From: Brachionus plicatilis
Lineage: Eukaryota > Rotifera > Eurotatoria > Ploima > Brachionidae
Direction of reading: 5' to 3'
Assembly: GCA_010279815.1 (NCBI GenBank)
Contig: QEOQ01000122.1
Span: 630,211-694,210 of the forward strand
DNA: 64,000 nt
The notes under the pieces were generated by a model, which was not told the origin of the DNA, did no database searches, and saw nothing but the letters and a program-made list of their open reading frames with translations. The translations under genes were made by a program, and so were the position numbers. This document shows positions 36,101 to 46,483 of this stretch, piece by piece. The stretch's first letter is position 1. Each line of letters opens with the position of its first letter.

Positions 36101-39100
36101 GCAACAAAAAGCGAATATGCATAAATATTGCTATTTTTTATGAAAATATTGCTCGGGTTTAATGACATGTTTTTAACTCATGTTAATTTAAAAATCAACT
36201 TCTTTTTTTTTGAAAAATAAACTCTTTCGGCTTTATAAAAAGCAAGCATTATTACAAAAAAATTTTAATATTTCTAGTATTAGAGTTAAAAATATGAAAG
36301 TGGTTTAATGACATGTTTTTAACTCATGTAATTGACACATTTTTTATAATAAATAATTTAAGATAAAAGTTTTTTTACGAAAAATATATTTTATTTGAAT
36401 TGAATTGAATTTTTTAATGTATTATAGTTTTAAAAACAAGTAAAAAATGTACAAAAATTCTTAATATATTGGAATCTTATTAAGTCTTAAAAAAACAAGA
36501 ACGGATGAAGTTAACAAATCTTGGAACGAGTAAAAAAAAGTTTGACCACATTTAAGTTGAATTTTAAAAGTTAAACTAACTACAATTTTTACAATAGAAT
36601 GAGTCATTAGGCTTTAAGCCTCTTGGCCAGCACTCACCACAGACCCAATTATTACAATTTTCACACGAAAGCCATTCATTTTGATGTTTACTTTGTTTAA
36701 AACTACATCTACATTCAAAGCAAAGTTTTGATCCTGAATCAAAAATATCTGCTGTTTTGGGTGCTGGTTCAGTGTTTTGTTTAGAATTGTTTTTTCGACC
36801 AGGAGTTGAAGATTTAGTTACAGCTTCTTTTGATGTAGTTTGTGGCTTAGAAGAAGATCTTAGACAAATAGTTGAGGATTTAGGGGCGACTAATTTAGAA
36901 GCTGCTGGTTTAGTGGCGATTTCCGTACTAGGCTTACTAACTGTTCTTGATGCTGATGGCTTTTTGTTAGCTTTCCCATCAGTCTTTGAAGGTTTAGCGG
37001 GAGCTGCTTTTGGCATTGCTCGCTGAGATGATGGTCTATTAGTGGTACTTTTACCAGTTTTGGAAGATGTAGTGGCAGCTGTTGTAGATGAAGATGGCTG
37101 AGTTGATGGTGACGACCCAATTAATAATTTTTCTATTTCAACAATCCTGGTGTATCCACTTTTGATTTTTTTCTTCTTTAAACGAGGAGTAATTACATCT
37201 TCTATATTGTTCGTATCAGAATCAATAGATGTTTCTGATTGATAATAAGATTCCCCCTCATCATATTCAACGCTTTCTTCAAAAGAAGAATCACTATCAC
37301 TAATATCTTCATCTTGCTCATCTTCTTCTCCACCTTCCTCATCATTGAAAGAGTCAAAGATATCATTAAACTCGTCGTCATCTATTCTAAAATCGACAGT
37401 AGATGTTCTAGGAACAGTCCCAGTAATAAAGATATTTTTAAGCTCTGAATGATATTCATATGGATTACGACAACCGATTCCACAATACTTAAACGATTCT
37501 TTTATGTAATCAGGACTCATTTCAACCCAACCAGCAGTGATCCATTTTGTCATTTTGTCATATCCGGGCCCTGCTATATTACCATAAATTGTTAAATATT
37601 TTGGCTCATTTACAAACCAGTGGTTCCATAAAAGTTTATATTTATTTTTTAACAACTTAAACCAACAAACGTCAGCCGGTTGGAGAATATCTAGCAAAAT
37701 TTATGCTCATTTAATTAAAGCTTTAAAATCAAATTATTTTAGTTATCTACTTGTTAGAGTTGGTGGAATAAAAACTAAGCTGCATCCAAGATCATTTAAA
37801 CTTTTTTTAAAATCGGCGGTTAAGTGACATCTAGCGCTATCTAATATAATCATCGATTCTTTAATTTGATGTTTTAGGAGATGGGGTTTTAGAACGCGTT
37901 CAGTAAAATGCTCTTTTAAATTTTTTGAGTCAAAAGTTCCTTGAATATAATATTTAAGATGATTATTGATATTTATTTAAAAATAACTGTATAAAAAACC
38001 TTTAGTTTCATAAATAATAATTAAATTATCGTCTAGTTCTAAATTTGGAATTAACTTTTTTCGTGGAACCACGCATAAGATTGGAAGCTTTTGTCCACTT
38101 AATGAGCTGCACATAAGGCACGAAAGTCTAACTTTTTCCTTGCCAGCTGATTTTGAATATGATTTTTTTACACCTCTATGATCAACAGTGTATGTCCCAG
38201 GAGAACACATATAAAAACTTGTTTCGTCAAAGTTAAAAATTTGATGGGGGCCTAACTTTTTTTGTTCTATATTAGTATTTACTTCGTCTAAATATTTTTT
38301 AATAATAAATTTGCAATTTTGAGGTATTCCCTTACCAGAACCAGAAATTCGTCTGATAACAAGATTGTTTCTTTTTTTGAAACGTCGCAACCAGCCGTAA
38401 GAGGCGGTAAATTTTTCCTTTGGCGGTATTTCTGTTTTAAATTCGTCCATCAACGCCAACATTTTTGTTTGTAATTCAAAACAAGAAACACCTATTTGGT
38501 CCTCCCTCATTTTTTTAAACCAGTCATAGAGCCTAGCCTCATTATCAGGAAACAACGGCTTTTTCATATTACAATCATTTATAACTCGTCTATTATTCAC
38601 TCTTTGTAGCTTGTTAAATATAACTTGTCTTTGGTTAATCCATTTAATCAACGAAGGCCTTAAAATTTTTAAATTCTCGGCGGTTTTCTTTTTACTCTTT
38701 GATAAGTCGAAATGAAGAATTGCCGATCTTTTAAAAGCGATCGTATAAGATCTTCTAATGTTATTAGTGTTCCTTACTTTCATATTTTTAACTCTAATAC
38801 TAGAAATATTAAAATTTTTTTGTAATAATGCTTGCTTTTTATAAAGCCGAAAGAGTTTATTTTTCAAAAAAAAAGAAGTTGATTTTTAAATTAACATGAG
38901 TTAAAAACATGTCATTAAACCCGAGCAATATTTTCATAAAAAAATAGCAATATTTATGCATATTCGCTTTTTGTTGCATGTCACTAAAAGCGAATATTTC
39001 AATTTTAAAAATCAGTGTTCACTCAAATATTACATGTCACTAAAATAGGGTTACTCTGTTTTAGTGACATGTCATATTTATCGGACATTTACGTTATTTA

Positions 39101-41202
39101 CTTTTTTCCAAATTTTAACACATTTTTACCAAAATTTTCCATATTTTCCAGAATTTTACTATTTCAAAATTGTTCTTTCAGGTAAATTTACGTAAGAATC
39201 GCTAATTTTTTTTTCTCAATTTTTTTAAATTTATTTAATTTACTGAAAAAAGTTTAAAATGGCATTTTTTTGGCATTGTTGTTGTTTCGTAATTTAACCT
39301 TTTCTTACACATGTAATTTTTCGAAAAATTACGTAAAATTACCAAAAATTATCAAATCAGCATTGTATGATATCTCTTTTTTTGATCATAGTAGGATTGA
39401 TTAAAATAAAATAAAAAAAATAGATCTATGTTTTTTCTCATTTTTAGTTATGTTTATTTACCTAAAAAAAAAATTGATTCATGTGACTTTCTCTATTTAT
39501 ATGTTTTAGTATCTTCTTTATGTGTTTTTTTCTTCCTCGTCGCTGGTCACCTATCATTATGGACCCAACTTTTTGTTCCAAATTCAAATTTTCTAAATTA
39601 AGCTTTTTTTAAAGAAAAAAATTTAAATAACTTATTCTAGGGCCTAGTCAATAACGAAACATTGGGCTATTTTATTGCCAGAATATTTTTGTTTTTGACA
39701 AGATGTGGTATTCGAAAAGATAAGCTTCGCTTCAGACAACATATGTCAAATGAAATGGCACATTATGCTTGTGATTGTTGGGACGCTGAATGTCACACTA
39801 CTTACGGTTGGGTTGAATGTGTTGGTTGTGCTGATAGATCTTGTTATGATTTGACTCAACACGCTCAGCACTCTGGAGTCAAACTCGCTGCTGAGAAACA
39901 ACTGCCACAGCCACGAATAATCGATGTGGTCGAAGTAGTGGGTGACAAGGGCGCAATTGGAAAATTGTTTAAACAAAACGCCAAATTAATTACCGGGCAT
40001 TTAGAAAAATTAAATAAAGATCAGGTTGAAGAGCTTGAATCACGCATTCAAAGCGCTGCAGAGTAAGAGAAAAAATTTTAAAAAAAAATTTAAATTAAAA
40101 TTTTAAAAAAATTCAAGAGAAGAAATTGAACTAAATATTGATGGTCTGAAGTTTAATGTTAAAGCAAGTTTATTGAAAGTGAAGAAATACCAAAAGACTG
40201 TTCATGTCGAGGAAATAGTTCCATCAGTTATTGAACCTTCATTTGGAATTGGCCGCATAATGTACGCAATCTGGGAGCATAACTTTGTTGTGCGAGATGC
40301 CCAACGAACTGTAAATAGAACTCTTGTACAGTGGTGTTCCGTATTTAGTAATTTAGGATAATTTACGTAAAAAATAGTAAATTTACCAAATTTTACGTAA
40401 AATATTGTAAATTTATCAAAGTAAAAAAACGTAAATTTCGAACATTTTACGTAAATTAATGTAAAAAAAAAATGTCCAAAAAATTGAAATGAAATTAAAC
40501 GCCAAAAGTGCAATTTAATTTCATTCGAAGTGCCAAATTATTTCAATTTTTTGGACATTTTTTTTTTTACATTAATTTACGTAAAATGTTCGAAATTTAA
40601 GTTTTTTTACTTTGGTAAATTTACGTAAATTTACAATATTTTACGTAAAATTTGGCAAATTTACTATTTTTTACGTAAATTACCGTAAATTACTAAATCC
40701 GGAACACCACTGTATGAACATGAAATAAAAATTTAAGTTCCCTTTAAAAAGTATTTAGCTCTTCCGCCTGTAATTGCACCTTACAAATGCTCGGTTTTGC
40801 CTCTAAGTGCGAATGATGAGTTCAAGCCCTATATTAAAAAATTGTGTAATTTTGGCTGATAATTTTATTGTTTTAATTATTAAAAGTTGGACTTAAGCTT
40901 CTTTGTTAACAAATGCTGGTATTTCTCACAAAGTAGATGATAGTTCTGGATCTATTGGTCGTCGTTATGCCAGAACTGACGAAATTGCCATACCATTTGC
41001 AATCACTATTGATTTCGATTCTCTTAAAGAGCCAAATACATTTACTTTAAGAGAAAGAGACTCAATGCAACAGATTAGAATTGATTTAGATCAAGTGATA
41101 CAAGTTGTTGGTGACTTGGCAGATCTAAGAACCACATGGTCCGAAGTTGTGTCCAAATATCCTCTGTTTGAAAATCAGACAACAACAGAAAAAGATGAAT
41201 AA
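33175..41202 (+). CDS. GARS1: Glycyl-tRNA synthetase
   Basis: Exons 33175-33231, 33289-34097, 34157-34319, 39641-40062, 40118-40310, 40752-40845 and 40898-41202 give 680 residues (human cytosolic form 685). Charges tRNA-Gly with glycine; class II, alpha2 dimer. Order: N-terminal WHEP domain ([19 protein letters not shown]), catalytic core with [16 protein letters not shown], motif 2 [17 protein letters not shown], zinc/insert region, motif 3 [17 protein letters not shown], and anticodon-binding domain ([42 protein letters not shown]). Exon 5 may start at 40118 or 40120-40121 (one Glu more or less). Intron 3 (34320-39640) carries nested transposons and intron 5 (40311-40751) a 384-base MITE; both splice out cleanly. 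No mitochondrial leader seen; an upstream alternative start cannot be excluded. Confidence 0.96.
34572..34858. repeat. AAGTCC-rich MITE (AGAGTTGTT family) in GlyRS intron 3
   Basis: Ends AGAGTTGTTTAAAAGTC and, inverted, GACTTTTAAATAACTCT. Subterminal AAGTCCAAGTCCG words in both arms, AT-rich middle. Related copies at about 54905-55212, 57290-57545, 61040-61328 and 61592-61677. Non-coding. Confidence 0.7.
35996..39094 (-). mobile_element. Pogo/Tigger-like DNA transposon, apparently complete
   Basis: 3099 bases flanked by TA (35994-35995, 39095-39096). Terminal inverted repeats are unusually long, about 300 bases: ACGTAAtTGTCCGATAAATA outward, with internal GACATGTCACTAA repeats. They run from each end to just past the transposase ATG, so the left arm (ATG at 36294, plus strand) holds a dead copy of the transposase start. 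The transposase gene is intact, with no frameshift seen. Lies in intron 3 of GlyRS on the opposite strand. Confidence 0.9.
36576..38783 (-). CDS. Pogo/Tigger-family transposase with C-terminal PHD-like finger
   Basis: Exons 38783-38000, 37939-37751 and 37690-36576 give 695 residues. N-terminal psq/CENPB-type helix-turn-helix ([17 protein letters not shown] ... LIKWINQRQ), then a Tc5/CENPB HTH ([19 protein letters not shown]), then a DDE_1 catalytic domain with three acidic positions: [21 protein letters not shown] and [12 protein letters not shown] (DDD as in pogo). Downstream is an acidic Asp/Glu/Ser block, a Ser/Thr/Pro/Lys-rich linker and a C-terminal Cys-rich finger (CFEC ... [16 protein letters not shown] ... 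FYCKNC) spaced like a PHD finger with Cys replacing His. Start is the ATG just inside the terminal repeat. Introns were placed because they join the catalytic motifs in frame. Uninterrupted, so possibly active recently. Confidence 0.9.
40329..40712. mobile_element. 384-base palindromic MITE in GlyRS intron 5
   Basis: Ends CAGTGGTGTTCCGtATTTAG and exact complement, flanked by TA (40327-40328, 40713-40714). Nearly the entire length is one inverted repeat rich in TTTACGTAA words with a short loop around 40505-40530. Tc1/mariner-type CAGTG terminus. Lies 18 bases after the exon 5 donor. Confidence 0.9.
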
Positions 41203-41241
41203 ATATGATATTTAATATTAATTTTTATTCTAATAAAATAG

Positions 41242-41456
41242 TTAATGAAATTTTTTATTTTTTTTTAAATTGGACTTTAATTTTTCCTCCATGATAGATA
41301 TTCTAAATTCCAATTGCCGAAATCTTTGATTCAGCTTGTTGATGTTTTTGTGGTGCATCTCTGCCTTTTTGCAATCAATAATCTCTTGAAATTAATAAAA
41401 ATTAAAAATTTTAATTAATTAAATTTGTTAAATTTTAAACTACTCTTTTCCGACAT
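41242..41456 (-). CDS. Tiny coiled-coil protein, unknown
   Basis: Exons 41456-41444 and 41384-41242 give 51 residues (MSEKKIIDCKKAEMHHKN then a heptad-like stretch INKLNQRFRQLEFRISIMEE, then a Lys-rich tail). Hydrophobic spacing is coiled-coil-like and recalls the C-terminal helix of small actin-regulator subunits such as BRK1 or WASHC3, but the match is too short to name it. Supporting context: it fills a 400-base gap between two convergent/divergent genes, ends 40 bases from the GlyRS stop, and starts 150 bases from the FAM227 start on the opposite strand, suggesting a shared bidirectional promoter. Splice signals are good. Confidence 0.5.
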
Positions 41457-41605
41457 TAGATAATATTATTTTTTTTATTCAAAATAAAAAATCAAATTTA
41501 AAAAATTGCGCCAAATGAAAATATGGTTGTCATTGGTTACAAAATTTAATAAAATTAGTAGTAAAAATTTATAATTATTTTTAACAATAAAAAATATCGA
41601 ATTAA

Positions 41606-44600
41606 ATGTTTGGATTCAGTTATGACGAGCCGGCAGAGAAACCGGACCCTGAGTATACAATTGTGGAAACAGAACTTGAAAAAAAATTAAAAAATATCAA
41701 TCTAGTAATTTAAATTAGAGTTGAGGAATTTTTAAAAAAAATTTTTTAGGATGATTTTTTTGATATAAACATCAGAGATGAGCTTAATTTGAATACAGAC
41801 AATATTATTGGCAATCAAGAGCAAATTTTTCAAGTAATACTATTTTTTTGGATTCAGGTCTAAAAATTTATTTTAAATAAACTTAAATTTTTTGTCCTCA
41901 ATTCATTTTGATTTTAAATTTTATTTAAAAATTAAAGAAAAAAATGATTATTTATTAAGATGCTTAAAGACGGAATTACATTACAAACCCCTTTGATGGA
42001 CAATGTGGAAAAAGATCTGACAGAAATTGATTTTAAGATTGATTTTTACAGATCAGTAATTTTTGAAGATGGAAAACGAGATTCCAAAATGAGAAATAAC
42101 AATTTTCTGCTCAAAAAAGGATGTAAGTATTTATGATAGTTTAGGGCCCTTTGTCTAAATATTGAAAAGCTGACCAATTTTCAACAATTAGTTTCGCCTC
42201 GAGTCAAAGTAAGTCCGAATAACTAAAATTCTAAGCTCTATTGTTTTGATTGTAAACTATTAGTAACTTTTTTCTTTTTTGACTACTTATCTTTAACTTT
42301 ACTTTAATTTTAAATGAACAGAATTAATATTTATATTTAAGATTATTTAACAGAGAACGAAGTTGAGGAAAAGATAAAAAATAATCAAATGTTTTATCCA
42401 ACATTGAAAATAGAAAAAAAATCCATAGCACGATCGAGTGCCAAAAAATCAATGGAAAATTTCAACTACACCGGCTTTAGTGATCATGAATTGACCGAAT
42501 TGCCAGGGCACGTTGAAGCAGCACAGCTTTTAAATAGCCTGAGTACAAAAATGGGCTTTAAGGTATTTTGACTTTTGTTTAATGATTTGTAGTGTGTCAA
42601 TAAAATTGAATTAATTTATTAAAGTTTACAGTGCTGATTTGCTACATGGATTTTACCAAAATTTACGTAAATTTTGGTAAAAATTCAATTTTTTTAATTT
42701 TTGCTTTTGAAAAGATTCAAAAATTAGAATTTTAAAATTTTAATTTTTTTTTACGTAAATTAACGATTAATTTAAGTATATTTACGTAAAGATGGTTTTG
42801 TAAATTAACGTTTATTGACACAATTATACGATAATTTGCGTAATTTTACGTAAATTTACCCGTTTTATCGTAAATTGTAAATGGACCAAAAAAGCAGCTA
42901 TTTTCCTTATTTTTCTTGCAATTTTTTAAAAAAATAAACATTTTTAAAAATTTTAGCTTTTTATCAAAAAATAAAAAAAAAGCTAATTTTACGTAAATTC
43001 CAATGAGTAAATTTGCGTAAAATATTGTCAAAAAAAAGTAAAAAAACGTAAGAAAATGTAAATTTATTTTATTTTATGTTTCGTTTAATTTTTTTTGTGA
43101 TTAGACCAATCTCCGTATTTTTCAATTACCATTTGCCAAATAATCAAATATGTCAAATAAGGGTTCAGTATCAAATTAGCAACAAAATCATTGATCTCTT
43201 AAGGCTTATATTTTTCTTAGTACCAAAAAATAATTATTTAGAACCAAAAATATTTATTATTAATACCAAAAAATAATCAGAAAAATACCAAAAGAAATAA
43301 TAAAATACCCAAAAATAATTATTTAATACCAAAAATAAAAAATTTAAAAATAAAAAATTAACATAAGATAAGAAAAAAAACAATTATATTTTATATATTA
43401 TCTATTATTTATTTTTTATTTTTCAATTATTATCATTAATTGTTTTTTTTGGACGACCTTTTGCTCTTTTTAATGGTTGTACAACACCGTCTTCTTCTAT
43501 AACTGTTTTAGGACGTCCTCTCTTTTTTTTTGCTGGTTGATTATCAATACTTGTCAATACTGTATCTACTTGAAACTCAAGCGGTATGTTTGGAGATTGT
43601 AATTGTAATCGATTTTCTATCTCTTGAATATTTTCAATAAGATCTTGTTGAACATTAAATTCCATTGATTGATTTTCGATTATATTATCTTGGACATTTA
43701 TATTGAAATCGAACATAGGAACAACAGAATTACGAGTTAAAGCTGGTGCTGCTTTTTTAGGTCTGCCCTTTTTTCTGATACCCTCCACTGGTATGTCGAC
43801 TGCTGGAAACACATTCAACCTTAGAATATTTGATACACCAACCACATGTTTACATAAATAAGTCTTTTGCCAGGAGTGACATGAACATTTGCTTAATTCC
43901 CATGAGTCAAAGTTGAGTACTTGGGAATTTATATTATTTTTGTGAGATGTATAGGTGAGTATAATAAGTGTCATATGTGTTAAGTACATTAAATTATTAA
44001 TTAAGTACATTATGTCAGATAAAAGCAAGTAAATTAGTTAAATTTCTTATTAAAAAAATCTGGTACTAATTGATTAGTTTTGGTACTAATTGATTTTATT
44101 TGGTTCAAAGGCAATTAATTCTGGTTTTAAGATAATTATTTTTTATTTTTATTTTTTGGTATTAAAAATAATTAATTTTTGGTTCTAAATAATTATTTTT
44201 TGGTACTAAGATGAATATAAGCCATCTCTTAATTATTTAATAAAAACATCAATAATTTAAAAAATTCAGATTAAGTTAATTCACAAATTCAAATTCAATT
44301 TTGTGCTCTATTCCAAGCTTTTTTAAAAGTAGAATTCCTCGGCACAAAGTCAACCAATGTTCCTTTAAAAGAATTTTTAATAAACTGGTTTATTGATCAA
44401 TTTTTATTTTAAATTTACTTTTTGTCTCTTACAATTTATTTTATTTTTTTTGCTTCTAAGAAGATAGATATCTAATAATATTTTAAGGCTAAATCTCCAT
44501 CCAAGTCGCCAGAATTGAATCTGATTGAAATGGTTTGGAACGATCTTAAAAATTTTGTTAAAATATTATTGGCAAAATCTTTACTTAGAAGCAAAAGAAT

Positions 44601-46483
44601 TAAAAACAAAATTTATCCAAATTTTATTATTTTGATATATATCTCCCTGTATAATTCCGAATCCATATTTTTTTAAAAGATTTTAAAAAAGGAGCTTACT
44701 TTTTATACTCAATCAATTTAAAAAAAAAGAAAGTTTCTTACAGCAAATTTAGTTGCATCACTGAAAGATATACTTATCCGCAAATAATGTTAGAGATAAA
44801 AAGCAAATTAAAAAAAAATTGATCAATAAACCAGATTATTAAAAAATATTTTAAAGGAACATTGGTTGACTTTGTGCCGAGGAATTCCACTTTTAAAAAA
44901 GCTTGGAATAGAGCACAAAATTGTCTTAAGATGGACAACAAAAAAACAAGGAAAATAAACAAAATAACCAAATTAGATGATAAAATTTAATAAATTTTAC
45001 CATTTTTTAACCTATTTTTCCTTTATTGAAATTGAATTTTACGGAAATTTACGTAAAAAAAGTAAAATTTTAAAATGTTAATTTTTGCATCTTTTTAAAA
45101 GCAAATTTTTGTTTTTACAAATATTTACAATATTTTAAGTAATTTTACGTAAATTAATGTTAATTTTTGTAAATTTAATTTCTTTTTACAAAAATTATTT
45201 TACGTAAAAATACTAAAATTTACCTAAAATTTTGTAAAATCCATGTAGCAATCAGCACTGTATTTTTAGATTTTTTTATTTAAAAATAATTAAAATTTTT
45301 ATTAAAGAAAAATTTTTTGAAATACTGGACTGTAATTATACGCACAGATGCCAGTATAGCTATTCTTTTAGACAGTTTTTGGTGGTTTTATCTAAAACAT
45401 TTTAAAGTAAGATCACTTTAATTTTTGGGAATATTGTTGAAAATTTTTGCAGAACGATCCGTCCTTGGAAATAGATGCGTATAAATTTTTTTGCCGAATA
45501 GCGGAAAGCTTTGCCGCTTTACTCTTAAACATACATCCAAGTATGAGGGATCGCTTTTTCGAGAGCTATGCAACTTTTTTGTCTCAAGCAATTTATTTGG
45601 CTTTTTTTAATGTGTTTCCAGACTGTGTGTTGCAGTTCAATGACCAATTTAAGCAGGAAATATGCAATACGGTCCATGAGTGGGTGCTTGGTTTGAGACC
45701 TCTGCCAGAAAGTTATCAAAATTGGCAGATAAACGATGAAATAAATGTGACTGGAGACACAAAAGTTTCTCAAAATAATGAAAGTATTTTTTTGTCATTA
45801 AAATATTTTAAAATTTTTGCTTAAAAAAATGTAATCAAGTTCTGAGTAAAATTAGTAACCTGGAAAAATTATTGAATAGCCTGGGTGAAAAAGATAATGA
45901 AATAATAGAAGAAATGGAAGATAAAAGCTATGACTCAAACAACGATTTTGAAAGAATTCTCAATGGATTGTACAAAAAAAATAATTTTGAGTCTCATGTA
46001 ATGGGTGAAGGGTCATTGATTGAGGTGGTGCCGTTCAACTTGAAGGGAAAAAGCGTGCTCATTAATCATTATATGAACTTGCACAGCTTTAAATCGGATA
46101 GTTCCTTAGGATTTAAAATAACAAGAAGTGAAATTGTACAAAACCCACCGTAATTATTTATTATTTTCCAGAGATTAAGTAGATATTTTTCTTTTTTTTC
46201 AAGTAAAACTGCGGTTACTTACAAGGACAAAATTTATGAAACTCTAGAGCGAAATAAGATTTTGGGCCAAGCTTTCAGGAAAACAAGCGAAGAGAATCAG
46301 CTTGAAATAAAAAGAATTGAGAGAGAGCGAAAGAGATCGATTTTTGAGTTTCAAAAGCTCAAGCGATCGGCTTCTTCACCCCTGACAAAAGAATCAAGTG
46401 AACATAGATTATCAATGAAAAAAAAATCTGCTTCGAATACTTCATTAGTAGTAAAATTCGATGAGTTAGAAGAGAAATATTAA
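41606..46483 (+). CDS. FAM227: FAM227 family protein
   Basis: Exons 41606-41704, 41750-41833, 41960-42122, 42342-42562, 45308-45406, 45453-45783, 45840-46149 and 46204-46483 give 528 residues, in the range of human FAM227A/B (508-570). The FAM227 domain runs from about residue 160: TELPGHVEAAQLL, KKNFLKYWTVIIR, DASIAILLDSFWWFYLKHFK, CRIAESFAALLL, FLSQAIYLAFFNVFPD and WVLGLRPLPE. C-terminus is basic, with a coiled-coil-like ENQLEIKRIERERKRSIFEF stretch. Function in animals is poorly defined; FAM227 proteins are associated with cilia and sperm flagella. Intron 4 (42563-45307) holds a TA-flanked transposon with a MULE inside. Exon 5 start was fixed by the KNFLKYW motif and frame. Shares a short upstream region with the minus-strand coiled-coil gene. 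Confidence 0.9.
43203..44223 (-). mobile_element. MULE-derived element with 9-base target duplication
   Basis: 1021 bases. Inverted ends GGCTTATATT(T/C) followed by CTTAGTACCAAAAAATAATT (about 75 bases in total), flanked by the identical 9-mer ATCTCTTAA (43194-43202, 44224-44232). Encodes only the C-terminal part of a MULE transposase (43423-44028). Inserted within the larger TA-flanked element. Confidence 0.92.
43423..44028 (-). pseudogene. MULE transposase C-terminal fragment: SWIM finger plus AT-hooks
   Basis: About 200 codons. A SWIM zinc finger, CSCHSWQKTYLCKHVVGV (CxC...CxH), as found at the end of MuDR-type transposases, is followed by three AT-hook-like motifs: KKGRPKKAAP, KKKRGRPKTV and AKGRPKKTIN. 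The MULE catalytic DDE domain and N-terminus are missing, and no ATG-led N-terminal exon was found, so this is a transposase remnant. The retained part is the DNA/zinc-binding tail; it could still be expressed as a DNA-binding peptide, but nothing shows that. Confidence 0.8.
44489..44570 (+). pseudogene. Tc1/mariner transposase C-terminal fragment
   Basis: Short frame KSPSKSPELNLIEMVWNDLK matches the third catalytic block of Tc1/mariner transposases (SPDLNPIExxWxxLK), with the Glu present. No other part of the transposase is readable. Lies between the inverted pair at 44300-44400 and 44818-44935. Confidence 0.65.

Larger units (their letters stand above)
35569..39365. mobile_element. TA-flanked element with TTTACGTAA-rich arms, host of the pogo insertion
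   Basis: Ends CACTGCTGTTTTGAT and, inverted, CAATGCTGATTTGAT, followed by TTTTTGGTAATTTTACGTAA in both arms; flanked by TA on each side (35567-35568, 39366-39367), as for Tc1/mariner-superfamily elements. Subterminal TTTACGTAA words are abundant. The coding transposon at 35996-39094 sits inside it. Same terminal family as 42629-45260. Confidence 0.72.
34924..39566. mobile_element. Probable outer Merlin-like element disrupted by nested insertions
   Basis: Left end begins GGGTCTAAAGTG and contains TGACCAG words; right end (39540-39566) is the inverse, GGGTCCATAATGATAGGTGAC. The segment GGTCACCGGACGAG...AGACATATAAA at 35206-35245 matches the complement of 39500-39550 over about 40 bases, so the two ends are an inverted pair. 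Similar to the Merlin-type element at 28060. No clear 8-base target duplication, so old or incomplete. Confidence 0.5.
42629..45260. mobile_element. TA-flanked element (CAGTGCTGATT ends) in FAM227 intron 4
   Basis: Ends CAGTGCTGATTTGCTACATG and, inverted, CAGTGCTGATTGCTACATGG; TA at both flanks (42627-42628, 45261-45262). TTTACGTAA-rich arms, same family as 35569-39365. Contains an internal inverted pair (about 44300-44400 and 44818-44935, core GGAACATTGGTTGACTTTGT) around a Tc1/mariner transposase tail fragment, and a separate MULE insertion at 43203-44223. Confidence 0.85.

Noticed and set aside
36757..37026. 89-codon plus-strand frame
   Set aside because: Antisense shadow of the low-complexity linker in the pogo transposase.
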